Source: Astrocystis sublimbata (taxonomy: Eukaryota > Ascomycota > Sordariomycetes > Xylariales > Xylariaceae). Taken from it: a DNA stretch of 64,000 nt. Below, piece by piece: positions 48,322 to 58,948 of the stretch. Below the pieces are notes generated by a model that ran no database searches, was not told the DNA's origin, and worked only from the letters and a program-made list of their open reading frames with translations. Position 1 is the first letter of the stretch; each line of letters begins with the position of its first letter. The position numbers and the translations under genes are program-made. Where the stretch lies: assembly GCA_022453515.1 (NCBI GenBank), contig JAJNNY010000007.1, positions 248,001 through 312,000 on the forward strand, given 5' to 3'.

Positions 48322-48983
48322 CTACGCAATAGCCCCGTCAAAAGTGCTCCAGTAAACCGCGTTGCTCTGATCAATCCACAATCGAGAGCCTCCAGGTGCC
48401 ATCACGTTGCTTTGGTCGCGCTCGATGCCGCGGACACTCGGCGGCGGATTGCGCGTGCCGGCGTTCTGATTGGTGTTGTCCATGACAAAGCCGTTGAAGG
48501 CATTTTGAGCCGGGTTGTCAGCCCTCGGATAGATGACAAGCGCCTCGGGGTTGGGGAAGGGCTGACTGTCGTAGAGAGCCCAGATGTTGTCCAGCTGATC
48601 ATCAAGTGGGGGGCTATCACCGCTCTGGCAAAGGTTTGAGGATACGTGTCCCATCACCTTGTCAAACTGTCCGTTTGCCCCGGGGCCCATGTTGCGAATT
48701 ATAACGGCTACGCAGGTGAGGAGACCTTCGGTATACAGTGTGCCCCCCGAGAGCTCGCGCTTCGATTCCGCGATATCCACTGTCGTCTTGCTTGATGGGG
48801 GGTCGGCCCGAGCTTCAATCTTTTCCACCACTCTAGAGGCACTAAGTTATGAGTTAGTCCCGAGGTACAGTAGACTCAGATGGAAATGGTCACTTACTGG
48901 TCGCCGCGGACAACCTTGGTCAGCTCACCCAGCGACGGGGCGGCTAGTAGCCCGCATAGAAATATGGACTTGAGAAGCTGCAT
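48322..48983 (-). CDS. secreted protein of unknown function
   Basis: Two exons on the minus strand, 48983-48898 and 48841-48322, give about 201 residues. The 56-nt intron has donor GTAAGT and branch GACTAAC. A second AG nine bases further on would give 198 residues; both keep the frame. The signal peptide MQLLKSIFLCGLLAAPSLG is clear, and the chosen start opens it. The mature protein has two Cys (LLTCVAV, SSNLCQSG), a central acidic segment and a C-terminus with aromatic patches (SRLWIDQSNAVYWSTFDG). No catalytic motif or known domain is recognised. Small secreted proteins of this kind in fungi include effectors and wall proteins, but nothing here proves either. Confidence 0.65.
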
Positions 48984-50030
48984 TGTGATGAAACTTTTGA
49001 TTGGAGGGTGTCTGGGAGGTTGTTACTTGCGTGTTGTAGGAGGAAAATTCAAGAGATGCCGGATGAAGGTGAGCGGACAAGTTGTTTGCTGACTGAGTTG
49101 TTTATAGAATGATGTTTTCTTTCACTGGCCGAGAACACGACGAGCAAGACCCTTCTTATAAATAATAGGTCTCGCGCCGGTGGCCATTGTCGAGCTATCG
49201 TCAATGAGTAAAAGTTTCGTTGTAGACATGATCGTCGCTCTCTCCATCACAAAATTAGGTGATTTCCTAAGAATAGAGGCCTGGGGCATGTAAGGTAAGG
49301 AAGGAAGTTCTATAATGATAGTTCTAGAATATACCGTAAACTGGAATGAAACTGACGATCGAATAAGTTGTGTGAACAGTCTATGCCTGCGTTCTGAGAA
49401 AGAAGCACTGAAGCTGAGGACATATTCGCATGTTCGGATCCCTAGAACCTAGTTAGTCATGCGTGACTTTACAATCGCTCGGTAAGTTCCACGCAGAACA
49501 ACCCTGTTGGCGACGTCACTGCAACTCTGGAAGGAATTACATGTACTCCAACGCGTGCGGCGTGAGCAACCTCAAGGTTCGAGATGCTAGCCTGTCCCCC
49601 TGTGTGCGTCCATCCCACGTGGTTGGTATTCCGACAGTTCATGCATTCTCGGCTGATGACGACGTCAGTACCGAATGTCTGTATCAATAAAAATAGAGTT
49701 ATCTTGGCATTCGCAGAAACAGGCCGCGCATCCTGGCCTGGAAGGGCTTCATCCCGGCGGCTCCAGAAAAGATCGGCATCGTGCCTCCCGTGCCACCGGT
49801 AGGGCTTATAACCTCACTGCCTCGCTTGCAACCCCAATATACAGGCGACCGGGCCTCATGGAGCCGGGGCCAACATTCTCCTGCTTGTCTCAATCTCTAC
49901 CTTACCAGTCCGCATTTGACTGCGGTAATTGTATTTCAGCTAAAATCGACATCTTTGTTTTCGACTTGGTCACTACTACGCGAGAAAGCATACTACAAAA
50001 ATCATCAGCGAAAGCCATCAGTCCCTCGTC
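48984..50030. other. divergent promoter region
   Basis: 1.05 kb between the unknown secreted-protein gene and the ankyrin gene, which diverge. No gene is seen. Confidence 0.4.
49155..49164 (-). promoter_or_regulatory. TATA-like element of the secreted-protein gene
   Basis: On the minus strand this reads TATTTATAAG, about 175 nt before the start codon at 48983. Confidence 0.35.
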
Positions 50031-51024
50031 ATGCCCTCCTCTCCAGTAGAATGCCCATTTCGAAAGGGCGACCAGTTTGAATTGCCCGTGCCTGGGATTC
50101 AATACTATCCCAACCACTCACGCATGAGGGAGCTCAACAAAGCATGCTCTGACAATGTGATACTAAGGTTCAAGCTGATCCTATCAGAATGGATAGAGAT
50201 GACAGAGCCCTCGCCTCCGCGCGGACCACCTGAGTATCCTCTCGGGACTATCGAGCCTACCTTGTACCACGCAATTCGCCTGGACCGCCCCGAATTCGTG
50301 GCGTATCTGCTCGACCAAGGCGTCAAGATGAGCCGCCTGGCTCTATGGGAAGCTGTATCGCACCATTGCACCGTGGCTATGTGGCAGGTCTTCATTGAAC
50401 ACGGCTCACTTGATATCAACGCACCGATAGAAGCCCCAGGCTTGCCCCCTCTTGGGTACGTCAGCCCATCATCACCCAAGAGCGTTTAATCTTCGACCTG
50501 CTGATTGATACAGATATTTCCTTCAGGACGAGAAAATGACCAAGTGGTTGCTCGCGCATGGCGCAGATCCCAATGCACAGTCTCGCCAGGGACTCACTCC
50601 GTTCTTGAAGGCCGTCGGTCATGCACCTTTGTCGATGGTCAAGCTGCTCCATGAAGCTGGAGCAGACCCCTCCAACGGGGTCCCTTTCGTGTGCTCGCCT
50701 ACTCCTAATTTGCGTCCTAGGGAGGGCCGGCTGGACGTGCTCCGGTACCTGCTTGACGCGGGCGCTGACCCGGACGCGAAAAAATGGGCGCATAATGAAA
50801 TGGGCTACGCCAGCGATTTCGACTATGGCAGTCCGCTCAACGCCGCCATCGCCGGCCATGAGGCCGAGCTGGCAGAGGAACTGCTGCGGCGAGGAGCTAG
50901 TACAAATGCGCAGACATTGAATATTGTCACGCAGGGGGAGACGGCTCTCGAGCTTGCTCGCCGGCACTTACCAGAGTTGGTGCCGCTTGTGGAGGAATGT
51001 CGACAACGTCAGCGAGAGTGCTGA
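50031..51024 (+). CDS. ankyrin-repeat protein
   Basis: Two exons, 50031-50455 and 50514-51024, give 311 residues. The 58-nt intron uses the acceptor ATACAG at 50513: only this one keeps the frame, joining as PPLGYFLQDEKMTKWLLAHG; a second AG 13 bases on would cause a stop. At least four ankyrin-type repeats are visible: TLYHAIRLDRPEFVAYLLDQG, EKMTKWLLAHGADPN, PLSMVKLLHEAGADPSNG, and LDVLRYLLDAGADPD with PLNAAIAGHEAELAEELLRRGAS. There is no signal peptide, membrane segment or second domain. Ankyrin repeats bind other proteins; the partner cannot be told. Such stand-alone ankyrin genes are numerous in filamentous fungi. Confidence 0.85.
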
Positions 51025-52308
51025 ATTGGATCCTTCGATGACGAGTCAACTATCAGTAACCGGACGAAATTCACGACCTTGATGATATTGTGACGAAGGG
51101 GCATTCAAGAGACTTTAAGAATTGTTTCCAATGGCAACACGCCAATTGATGTGTATAATTGGCCGCGAGATGGTTCTTTCCCTGAGTCATTACACATCCC
51201 TCATTAGAGAAGTGTTGTTATACATCAACGAGTCAAATCGTAACTTTAAAGTAGTGCAAGTAATGAAGGTCTTCATACGAGGCCCTAATGGTCTTTCGTT
51301 TTATTTCATACTACCAATACGTTCCAATTATATGATTGCATTGCAAATAGTTCTTACAGGTTATGCTATGGAGGTCAACATATATAATGCCTGATTCCAA
51401 AGGATATTTACATACAAGTTTCGCACTTCGGGACTTGGGCTCTGAACCAATTACTTCAATTTCGATAGGAGCGCAAGTTCTCGAGAAGCATTTTTACCCC
51501 TGCGAAAGCTATTATTAGCGATCGGCGATAAGCATGAGTTTCACGTTCGTCAGCATCTTCCATTTGTCAGGCGGATCTGCTCATAGTAAACTGGGCAGAT
51601 GGGGCCATGGCAAGCGGTTATGTATTAGCCTAAATGATGGTGGCTTCAGGAACGTCGGCTTCATATTCCATGCTAAGCCGTCGATCAGCAATATAAACGC
51701 GACATCGCGAATCGCTTAACCCCAAATCAATTTAATCACCATTTACAGCATGGGTCTATATAGGCATAATTCTTCCTATCACATCGCGGCCAAAGTAAGA
51801 ATTTCCGTCGCGGCGATAGGTGAACTGCGCTTTTCCAGCCCTTCTAGGTAAATGGTTCGTGAAATTGCTATGTTTACGTCACCGCGATCGTTCCTTGCTG
51901 TGCGATTTCGCCCATTCGGGCGACGAGGTCATTCAGCATTGCCCGGAAGAAATGTTGTTTTCTCCGGGATCTTCAGGAACAACACAACACGGTGATGAAT
52001 ACCGCACCACTTCCCCAAAAACGCACCCCGCACCAAATGAGAACAAGCAGCATGCCGATGCCAAGATATTGAAGCGTAGGTTCGCGAGCTTGCCTCCTTG
52101 TCCGCGTAATCTTGGGAATGGCGTGAATCAGCCGGCCCTAAGAGCTGGGAAAGAGATATATTATTTCAAGGTCAGTCCGTCTGGTTTGTCAGTCTCCAAA
52201 TGTTCTTGACGCAGCGGACAAGGAGGCGAACGTTTAATCTGAGATTTTGAACACAAGAGCTGCTAGAGGATTTTCTCGAGCACTGTGACTTACATCAAAA
52301 AGCCCATT
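51025..52308. other. intergenic
   Basis: 1.28 kb. A 129-codon frame at 51820-52209 lacks protein-like composition and splice support. The last part is the promoter of the cytochrome gene. Confidence 0.4.
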
Positions 52309-53100
52309 ATGAAGTGGACATCGTCTCTCGCAGGCGTGGTGAGCCTTTCCACCCTAGGTATGTCTTTGAACCTCAGCTTCTCCATGGCTCGACGTGCTAA
52401 AGGATAAGTAGTTGCGGCACAAGCGGACTCGACATCGTTTGTGGACGCCGAGACAGGCATCACGTTCCAGTCGGCTACCAACGCAGAAGGCATCACCTAT
52501 CGGCTGGCACTCCCGGCCGATGCCAGCGCGGAAAACCCATATGACGTGATCCTCCAAATTGAGGCTCCCATCACGAACGGTTGGGTTGCCTGGGCATGGG
52601 GTGGCTCCATGACCTACAACCCGTTGACGGTGGTCTGGGCGAACGGCAACGACGCGGTATACTCTTCACGGCAGGCGCTGTAAGGCGGACTCGACATCCT
52701 ATCTGGTGCTGCTGAGAACTAACGAAATACTAGGGGATACTACACACCGTCTCCGTACGAGGATGCCAAGTACACGGTCCTCAAGGGCACGGGGGCCAAC
52801 GCGACACACTTCAAGTTGACGGCGCTCTGCACGGGTTGTGCAAGCTGGCCGGACTTTGACGGGAACGCGCAGACGCTGGACGGGACGAGCGAGGTCAACT
52901 TCGCATACGCGTACTCGACGACGCCAGTGGACGAGCCAGACAACCAAGAGACGACGTTCAGCATCCACGACTCGGTCGGGCACTGGACACACGATCTGGG
53001 AGCAGCGCGGTCTGACAAGTTTGCTTCATGGGTGGCTGCGAACAGGCTGAATGCAACCTCGTACCACAGACCGATCCGCGTTGGTCGATTCGGCTATTGA
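52309..53100 (+). CDS. secreted CDH-type cytochrome b (DOMON, AA8-like) protein
   Basis: Three exons, 52309-52357, 52424-52679 and 52734-53100, give 223 residues. The introns are 66 and 54 nt, the latter with a GAACTAAC branch. A signal peptide (residues 1-17) leads directly into a single domain like the cytochrome domain of cellobiose dehydrogenase. SFVDAETGITFQ, VAWAWGGSMTYNPLTVVW (with the Met expected as heme ligand) and FSIHDSVGHWTHDLGAARSDKF (with the candidate heme His) are the key segments. It ends without a flavin dehydrogenase domain or cellulose-binding module, so it is a stand-alone domain. Family knowledge: such cytochromes pass electrons, for example to lytic polysaccharide monooxygenases or iron. 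Partner enzymes are not in this window. Confidence 0.85.
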
Positions 53101-53926
53101 GCCATTCTCGACTAGCTAGCTGGTGGCGGTGGGATGAATGACCCGCCGCGCCGCACATCGTCATTCCCCCTTATGTACTCGTAAAGTCGTAGTTGTAGGC
53201 ACATAATAGAACTATAGACAGGGAGGACAACCTACTTCACTTTGTATGTGATGTTGTTTGTCGAAATACGTAAGTGTGCTCTTCAGGTAGCCGTCAAGTG
53301 CTCCACGTAATGCGCCAGTCGCAAACACATCTGGGAAAGAAAGTAAAGTTCTTGAGGGGTAGAGCAGCACTGGTTTCGCTCGCTAGGTATATGCGATGAA
53401 ATCTTTTTGGTCTTGTAACCTCGCGTGCGCGGTTGGTCTTGTTCGAAAGGTTGACCCCTTTTTTTGGCTGGAGAAACGCAGTAAAGCCTCAGATCGGCCA
53501 GTCACATGATAATATAATATAAGCATGAGAAAGACCCGGCTTACATATTATTGACGGGCGCAAACCATTGTAAACATGGCAAGTGAGAATTTGTGTTGCA
53601 AGTCATAGGATAGATATATAGTTCCAAGATGTATGGGGTGCGTGGGATAGTGGGAAGCTTTGAACTTACCTAAGGTAGGTAGAAGCCGGGAAGCACCAGC
53701 CTAGCCTAGCCCCCTGCGACGCCTACTTACTCGCTATCGTAGGTACCTAGGTAGGTACATACCTGGTAAGGAATACCTGGCCCTGGAGGGTGTTCTGTAT
53801 TTCCACTCGTCGCGCATCCTTCTTTTTTTCTTCTCCATTGCATATAGACGTCAACCCCTGCAGACTGTTTTGCCTCCTTCTCACCTTTTCGTCAAGGTAC
53901 CTTGACTACCGCACTATGAGCCACTG
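53101..53926. other. intergenic, upstream of ARP6
   Basis: 826 bases. A perfect AGGTACCTAGGTAGGTAC palindromic motif lies at 53741-53760, about 170 nt before the ARP6 start, followed by a pyrimidine-rich leader. No gene is seen. Confidence 0.45.
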
Positions 53927-55267
53927 ATGGCACCCTCTCGGAAATCCAAAGTCCATCGACCGCCGCCACCGTCGCGGACTCTCGTCTTGGACAATGGCGC
54001 TTACACCATCAAAGCCGGTTTCGTGACCAGCGACCACAACGACGACGATGCTACCGCTGCCCACCACGGCGACAACAGCCCTCGCCTCATTCCCAACTGT
54101 CTGGCCCGCGGCCGCGACAACAAGACATACGTCGCCTCCGAGCTAGCCCAGTGTTCCGACTTCAGCGAGGCCGTCTTCCGCCGCCCCGTCGAGAAGGGCT
54201 TCATCGTCAACTGGGAAGCCCAGAGGGAGATCTGGGAGCGCGAGTTCCTCGACGACGGCGCCCCGCAGCACTGCGACCCCTCCGAGACGCGCCTGCTGCT
54301 GGCCGAGCCATCCAACGCCCTGCCCACCCTGCAGGCCAACTGCGACCAGATGGTCTTCGAGGAGTTCGGCTTCGCCAGCTACCACCGCAGTCCCGCCGCC
54401 TCCCTGAGCGCGAGCACCCACGCCGCTCCCGCCGCCACCACTGCCACCGAGCTGGTCCTGCTCGTCGACAGCGGCTACTCCCATACCACCGTCACCCCCC
54501 TCTTCCAGGGGAAGCCCATCCACCCGGCCGTGCGCCGTCTCGACGTCGGCGGCAAGGTCCTGACCAACTACCTGACCCGCGTCCTGTCCCTCCGCCACTA
54601 CGACATGCGCAACGAGACCCATATTGTCAACGAGATGAAGGAGGCCGCCTGCTACGTCTCCCTCGACTTCCGAAACGATCTCGAGCGCACCTGGAAGGGC
54701 ACCCGAGGCGAGCGTCGCGAACCCTACCTGACCGGAGCCGGCATCGCCAAGGACTACGTCCTGCCCGACTTCCACGCGCGCGCCAAGGGCATCGTGCGCG
54801 ACTATGACCAGACACAAGGCTCGCGTGCCAAGCGGCTGGCTGTCGGCGAGGCCAGCGAGGACGTCCTGACTCTGCGCAACGAACGCTTCACCATCCCCGA
54901 GCTGCTGTTCCACCCGTCCGACATCGGCATGCGCCAACCGGGCCTGCCCGAGCTGATCATGCAGTCTCTGCATTGCCTACCTCATGGGCTGTGGCCTGGT
55001 TTGCTTGCCAACATCTTCGTCGTGGGCGGCAACTCGCTCTTCGACGGCTTTATGCAGCGCTTGGAGGAAGACATCAGGAAGCTTGCGCCCGATGATTGCG
55101 TCGTCTGCGTAACCCAGCCTTCCCAACCCATCATCAATACATGGCTCGGCGGTGCCAAGTTGGCTAGAGATGCCAGCCTCCAGTCACTAGCTGTGACGAA
55201 GCTCGAGTATGACGAGCATGGGAGCGCTTGGCTGGCTCGGAAATTTGCGTCTGGCACCGGCTCATGA
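53927..55267 (+). CDS. ARP6: actin-related protein Arp6
   Basis: Intronless, 446 residues. Actin-fold phosphate-binding strands are present at RTLVLDNGAYTIKAGF (about 17-32) and LVLLVDSGYSHTTVTPLFQGKP (about 178-199), followed by RRLDVGGKVLTNYLTRVLSLRHYDM and HIVNEMKEAACYVSLDF. These are the characteristic Arp6 segments. The C-terminal ANIFVVGGNSLFDGFMQRLEEDIRKL and TWLGGAKLA match the actin end. Arp6 is a nuclear subunit of the SWR1 complex, which loads histone H2A.Z into chromatin. The basic, Pro-rich start (MAPSRKSKVHRPPPP) is a fungal addition. The strong G/C third-position bias creates a long antisense frame with no meaning. Confidence 0.93.
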   Translation: MAPSRKSKVHRPPPPSRTLVLDNGAYTIKAGFVTSDHNDDDATAAHHGDNSPRLIPNCLARGRDNKTYVASELAQCSDFSEAVFRRPVEKGFIVNWEAQREIWEREFLDDGAPQHCDPSETRLLLAEPSNALPTLQANCDQMVFEEFGFASYHRSPAASLSASTHAAPAATTATELVLLVDSGYSHTTVTPLFQGKPIHPAVRRLDVGGKVLTNYLTRVLSLRHYDMRNETHIVNEMKEAACYVSLDFRNDLERTWKGTRGERREPYLTGAGIAKDYVLPDFHARAKGIVRDYDQTQGSRAKRLAVGEASEDVLTLRNERFTIPELLFHPSDIGMRQPGLPELIMQSLHCLPHGLWPGLLANIFVVGGNSLFDGFMQRLEEDIRKLAPDDCVVCVTQPSQPIINTWLGGAKLARDASLQSLAVTKLEYDEHGSAWLARKFASGTGS

Positions 55268-56662
55268 GAACCACAAACAACTGCCAGGACGTCAATCAAA
55301 ACGGTATCGAGTTGGCTGATCTAGATGAATCGCACGGGGTATCGAAGTCTATGTCGCACTCGCCAGCTATGTCACGCTTACATATGCACAGTCCGTTCCG
55401 CGCGATCGCTGACCCCTGCAGCCCACCCACTCAGCCTGCCCGAACGAACTTGCGGACGAAACACCTTGCAAGCCACAAACTAATATGGCCCGAGCATCGT
55501 TGAAGAACGACGAGCTTTCTATTTGCCCGAAGTGAAGTTCGCATCAGAGAATATTAACTTTGCTGCTGAATCTGGCCGCACTCTGCCTCCAGTCTGGCAA
55601 GCTACTTTCCAAACGTCTCCATCTCCAAAGCTCATTTCCTGGTGAAGTATATGGCGTCCTTGGTTCTTAACCACAGTGACGGGTCTCGAATGTTGAGAGT
55701 ACGAACCAAAGATGGCAACGAACTATTCCCCCTATAATTGTTGCTGGACGCACAGACTGGAATGTTAATAGGTGCACATGTTGCAAGGTTAGTCATAGGA
55801 AAAGGCTTTTAGTATTGTTCTATCCTGGCATAGAAGCCTGGGGTGCTAACTTCCTACCATGATAAGGTAGGTCTGCGTACCTTCTGTATAGGACGAGGGC
55901 GATGCAATCAGTAGAAGGGGGTCTAGCTACCTACTAATTGACAAGTTGGCTCGAAGTGAGCCCAAAGTGAGCCCAACACCAAATCGCCTTATCATTACAA
56001 GGCCATGTTTCAATTCACACGACATACCTCTAGATATAGCCAAGAGAGTGTTCGCGTACAACAGTAACAAGGCATAGGGTGAGATTCGACAAGACGTACA
56101 CAATCGGAGTCTATCAAACGCAAGTGAATGCGCATCTAGCTGAATATATAAGATATTCGCCCAGCTTCAGGGACAAATTTTACCTAAGCTATGCACACAC
56201 ATCATTGTACTGATCATAGCTGCCAGGTGCTGTCCATGTATGCATATCTAAACACGCGTCACTGCAATAACGCCAATCCATGAATATGAACAGCTGTTCT
56301 TCCAGACATTTGATTTAAGCACCTGTGCCCGAGCGTCTGTCTTATTATATAGTGACCAGCATGTCGTCGTGAAACTCTGCGATCCAGACTGGCGTCACGA
56401 ACGTGATGCTTAAATTCATTAAGCACTTCATGCCGATTAAAAGAGAAAAAGAAACGAGTGAAATTGCGAAAATGCTTGAAATCGAGGAGTCAAAGTACCC
56501 ATTATATATATATATAGGCCTTTCACGCCTGGGTATCAACGTCGGGCTACATGATGGTACAATCCGTTCATCTATCAAACAAAACGCCGTCTATATGCTA
56601 TGCGAACTCTCTCGTCTCTCATTTTCTGTTCGTCTACCCATGTCGATGCGGAAATTCAGTAC
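55268..56662. other. intergenic, convergent gene ends
   Basis: 1.4 kb between the 3' ends of ARP6 and the Ufd1-like gene. A short TA run lies near 56502-56515. No gene is seen. Confidence 0.4.
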
Positions 56663-58948
56663 TCATTCCTTCATCGGTGCCCAGTTCATGAGCCATTCCC
56701 TCGCTCGGTCTAGGTTGGCGCCTTCGGCCTCGCAGGCGGCTATGCACCACTCCAGGTCCCACGCATTTTCGCCCGCCAACATCTCGGCCAGCACCCTCCT
56801 CTTCTGATTCGACTCGTCCACGCAGAAATGCATAGGCGTCCTGGTGTCCTTGAAGGCGTCCATCAACGGCTTGATTAGGGGTAGCACGACCTGCGCCGAA
56901 GCTCCCTTCGCTTCGAGACTCGTGTTCACCCGACCTGTCTTGCACCACTCGTTGCGACACCATCTTTTTCCACAACCTGTCATCATCTGTGACAAGTACT
57001 TGCGCTCGACGCGGCGCTTGAGAGCCTTCCCTTCGGGATCGTGCAGGCTGACGTACAGGGGCGAGAAGCAGAGGGAGCAGAGCCCGATATCGTTGCCGGG
57101 GCCCTGGCCGACGTGCGTGCTGGTCCCAATGGCACCATTCCTACCCACTCCATGCAGGGTGCGTCCGCAGTTTGCGTTCAGACATACGGCGGGCTTGGGT
57201 TTGTGCGCCTTCTCGAGGTCGTGGTGCTTGAGGTGCGTTGCCATGTCGCGGAGACGGATGATCTTAGAGCATAAGTGACAGTCCGTCGTACGAGCGCCAT
57301 CGGCGAGTTCATGCTCCGAGAGGCCGGACACCAGGCTCTCCGGGGAGGGGTTGAACGGATCTCCTTCCTGAGGTACCTCGAGGTGGCAGAATCTGCACAG
57401 GATAATCTTGCCCGGGCATACGGTAGTCCGATGCCTTGCGAGGTCCGCGAGTGAGTTGGTGTCGAAGGCACAGGCCCCACACGCGTGTGAAGCGTGGAAC
57501 ATGTAGTCGTGCTTCCATCTACTGATTTCCGATGAACCGTTGGCCTCGTCGTGCGGGCAATGCCAGTGCTTCTCCCAGTCGACAGATGACTTCTGGAAGA
57601 TTTTCCCACAGTCTGGACAGGTTATGTTGTTGCGACGACAGAAGTTCTCGTGAAGGACCATGGTTCGCTTGGGAACCCATTGCTGGCAGTTTTTACATTG
57701 CTCCTCGTCCGGTCCGTGAGCCTCGACGCCTACTTGCGTAATGGTAGCGGTGGCATCGTTCTGATTCGCCATGATATTCCTCGCGCGTAAGCTGAAAGTA
57801 TAAGGTTTGGCTTCTGGGACATGGGAGTTTGAAGAATGCCGATATGCATGAACCGAAATAAGCAGGGCCTCGGCCTCATCCAGCTCGGCGTTGGTGGGTG
57901 AAATCGTGATCCGCTTGACGCCGCTCTCTCCCTCGGCAAAACTCGTGGCGGCGAACACATACTCAGAGTCCCGCGGCAACGATCTTTGACGCGAGGATTT
58001 CGGACTCAGGTACAGATCGACGCTGCATTCGTCTTCAATCTCACTGATCTCGACTGCCAAAGGGCGAGAGCGAGACCACGAGGGCAGTTCGTAGTCGACG
58101 TACTCGCCGGGAAGAACCTGTCCATCGACGGGCTTCCAGATGTTGATTTCCTGGCCGACAGAGCTTCCCTCTGCCGTACCCGGAGCAGTCTGCGCCTTAG
58201 CCATGATCTGCCTCAATGTCTCCCGCGCTTGTTCTTCGCTGAGCGGCTCGATGTCGACTTCTAGGTCGGTATCCACGACGCAGATGCCATTGCCTTCGGG
58301 GCGGAACTGATCTATGAGGAAGCGAAAGGTTTCGCCCTTGACGCCGCGGACCGACAGGAATGCGCCGTTTGTGAGGGTGGTGAAGCTCTCGCGTAGTTGG
58401 CGTTCGAGGAGGGATTTCCAATCGTCGGGGTTGTAGCCGGCCTCGAGCGGTCGCAAGCGGACATAGGTGCCCTTGGGAAGCGACTCGGCATGTACAGTAA
58501 TCTGGGGGGCAGTAGATGGCTCGTCTGGCGCTTCTGCGATGTTGGCAGAGTCGGGGGCTGGGGCTGGGGCCGGGGCCAGGGCGTCTGGGCTGATGCCGAG
58601 GGCGTCGATGAGATAAGGACTCAGCAGTACGTCGTGCTCACGGGCAGAGAACTCGCGAATGCCGGCGTTGATGGCATGGCCATTTGCCGGGTTCACAAGG
58701 CGAAACATCAAGGGATTCGGCAGGCCCTGCTGGGTTGGCGAGGCGTAGCGCTGGGAGGTGGCATAGGGATTCTGCGGGTCGAAGGCAGTGAGGCTCTGTC
58801 GGCCATTCGGAGGGGTCGTCGAGGCGGCGAGCAGCTGTTCCAGCGCGGACTGGGGAAGCACAATCTTGTCGCCCTTCAGGCCGAGTGACGATGGAGCGGC
58901 GGTGGCCGAGAAGGTAGCGGACCATCGCAGAACCGGTTGCTCTGCCAT
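56663..58948 (-). CDS. large Ufd1-like protein with C-terminal zinc fingers
   Basis: Intronless, 761 residues from the ATG at 58948. The first ~300 residues are a Ufd1-type domain: GDKIVLPQSALEQLL, NPLMFRLVNPANG, ALGISPDA, and VHAESLPKGTYVRLRPLEAGYNPDDWKSLLE followed by LTNGAFLSVRG. A middle beta domain precedes a run of Cys/His pairs: CKNCQQWVPKRTMVLHENFC, CPDCGKIFQ, CRFCHLE, CHLCSKIIRLRDMATHLKHH, CSLCFSPLY and C..RWCRNEWC. These look like TRAF/XIAF-type zinc fingers. Standard Ufd1 (about 360 residues) works with Npl4 and Cdc48 to extract ubiquitinated proteins. This fungal paralogue is twice as long and lacks the usual C-terminal Npl4-binding tail as far as I can see, so its role in that pathway is inferred. 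Confidence 0.82.
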   Translation of the reverse strand: MAEQPVLRWSATFSATAAPSSLGLKGDKIVLPQSALEQLLAASTTPPNGRQSLTAFDPQNPYATSQRYASPTQQGLPNPLMFRLVNPANGHAINAGIREFSAREHDVLLSPYLIDALGISPDALAPAPAPAPDSANIAEAPDEPSTAPQITVHAESLPKGTYVRLRPLEAGYNPDDWKSLLERQLRESFTTLTNGAFLSVRGVKGETFRFLIDQFRPEGNGICVVDTDLEVDIEPLSEEQARETLRQIMAKAQTAPGTAEGSSVGQEINIWKPVDGQVLPGEYVDYELPSWSRSRPLAVEISEIEDECSVDLYLSPKSSRQRSLPRDSEYVFAATSFAEGESGVKRITISPTNAELDEAEALLISVHAYRHSSNSHVPEAKPYTFSLRARNIMANQNDATATITQVGVEAHGPDEEQCKNCQQWVPKRTMVLHENFCRRNNITCPDCGKIFQKSSVDWEKHWHCPHDEANGSSEISRWKHDYMFHASHACGACAFDTNSLADLARHRTTVCPGKIILCRFCHLEVPQEGDPFNPSPESLVSGLSEHELADGARTTDCHLCSKIIRLRDMATHLKHHDLEKAHKPKPAVCLNANCGRTLHGVGRNGAIGTSTHVGQGPGNDIGLCSLCFSPLYVSLHDPEGKALKRRVERKYLSQMMTGCGKRWCRNEWCKTGRVNTSLEAKGASAQVVLPLIKPLMDAFKDTRTPMHFCVDESNQKRRVLAEMLAGENAWDLEWCIAACEAEGANLDRAREWLMNWAPMKE

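Noticed and set aside
51820..52209. 129-codon frame upstream of the cytochrome gene
   Set aside because: No recognisable fold, and composition like non-coding sequence.
42670..53100. Secondary-metabolite cluster around the tyrosinase
   Set aside because: No synthase, P450, transporter or pathway regulator is present; the genes are spaced by kilobases and look unrelated.
54143..54973. 276-codon minus-strand frame opposite ARP6
   Set aside because: Same cause: strong third-position G/C bias of ARP6 removes stops from the other strand.
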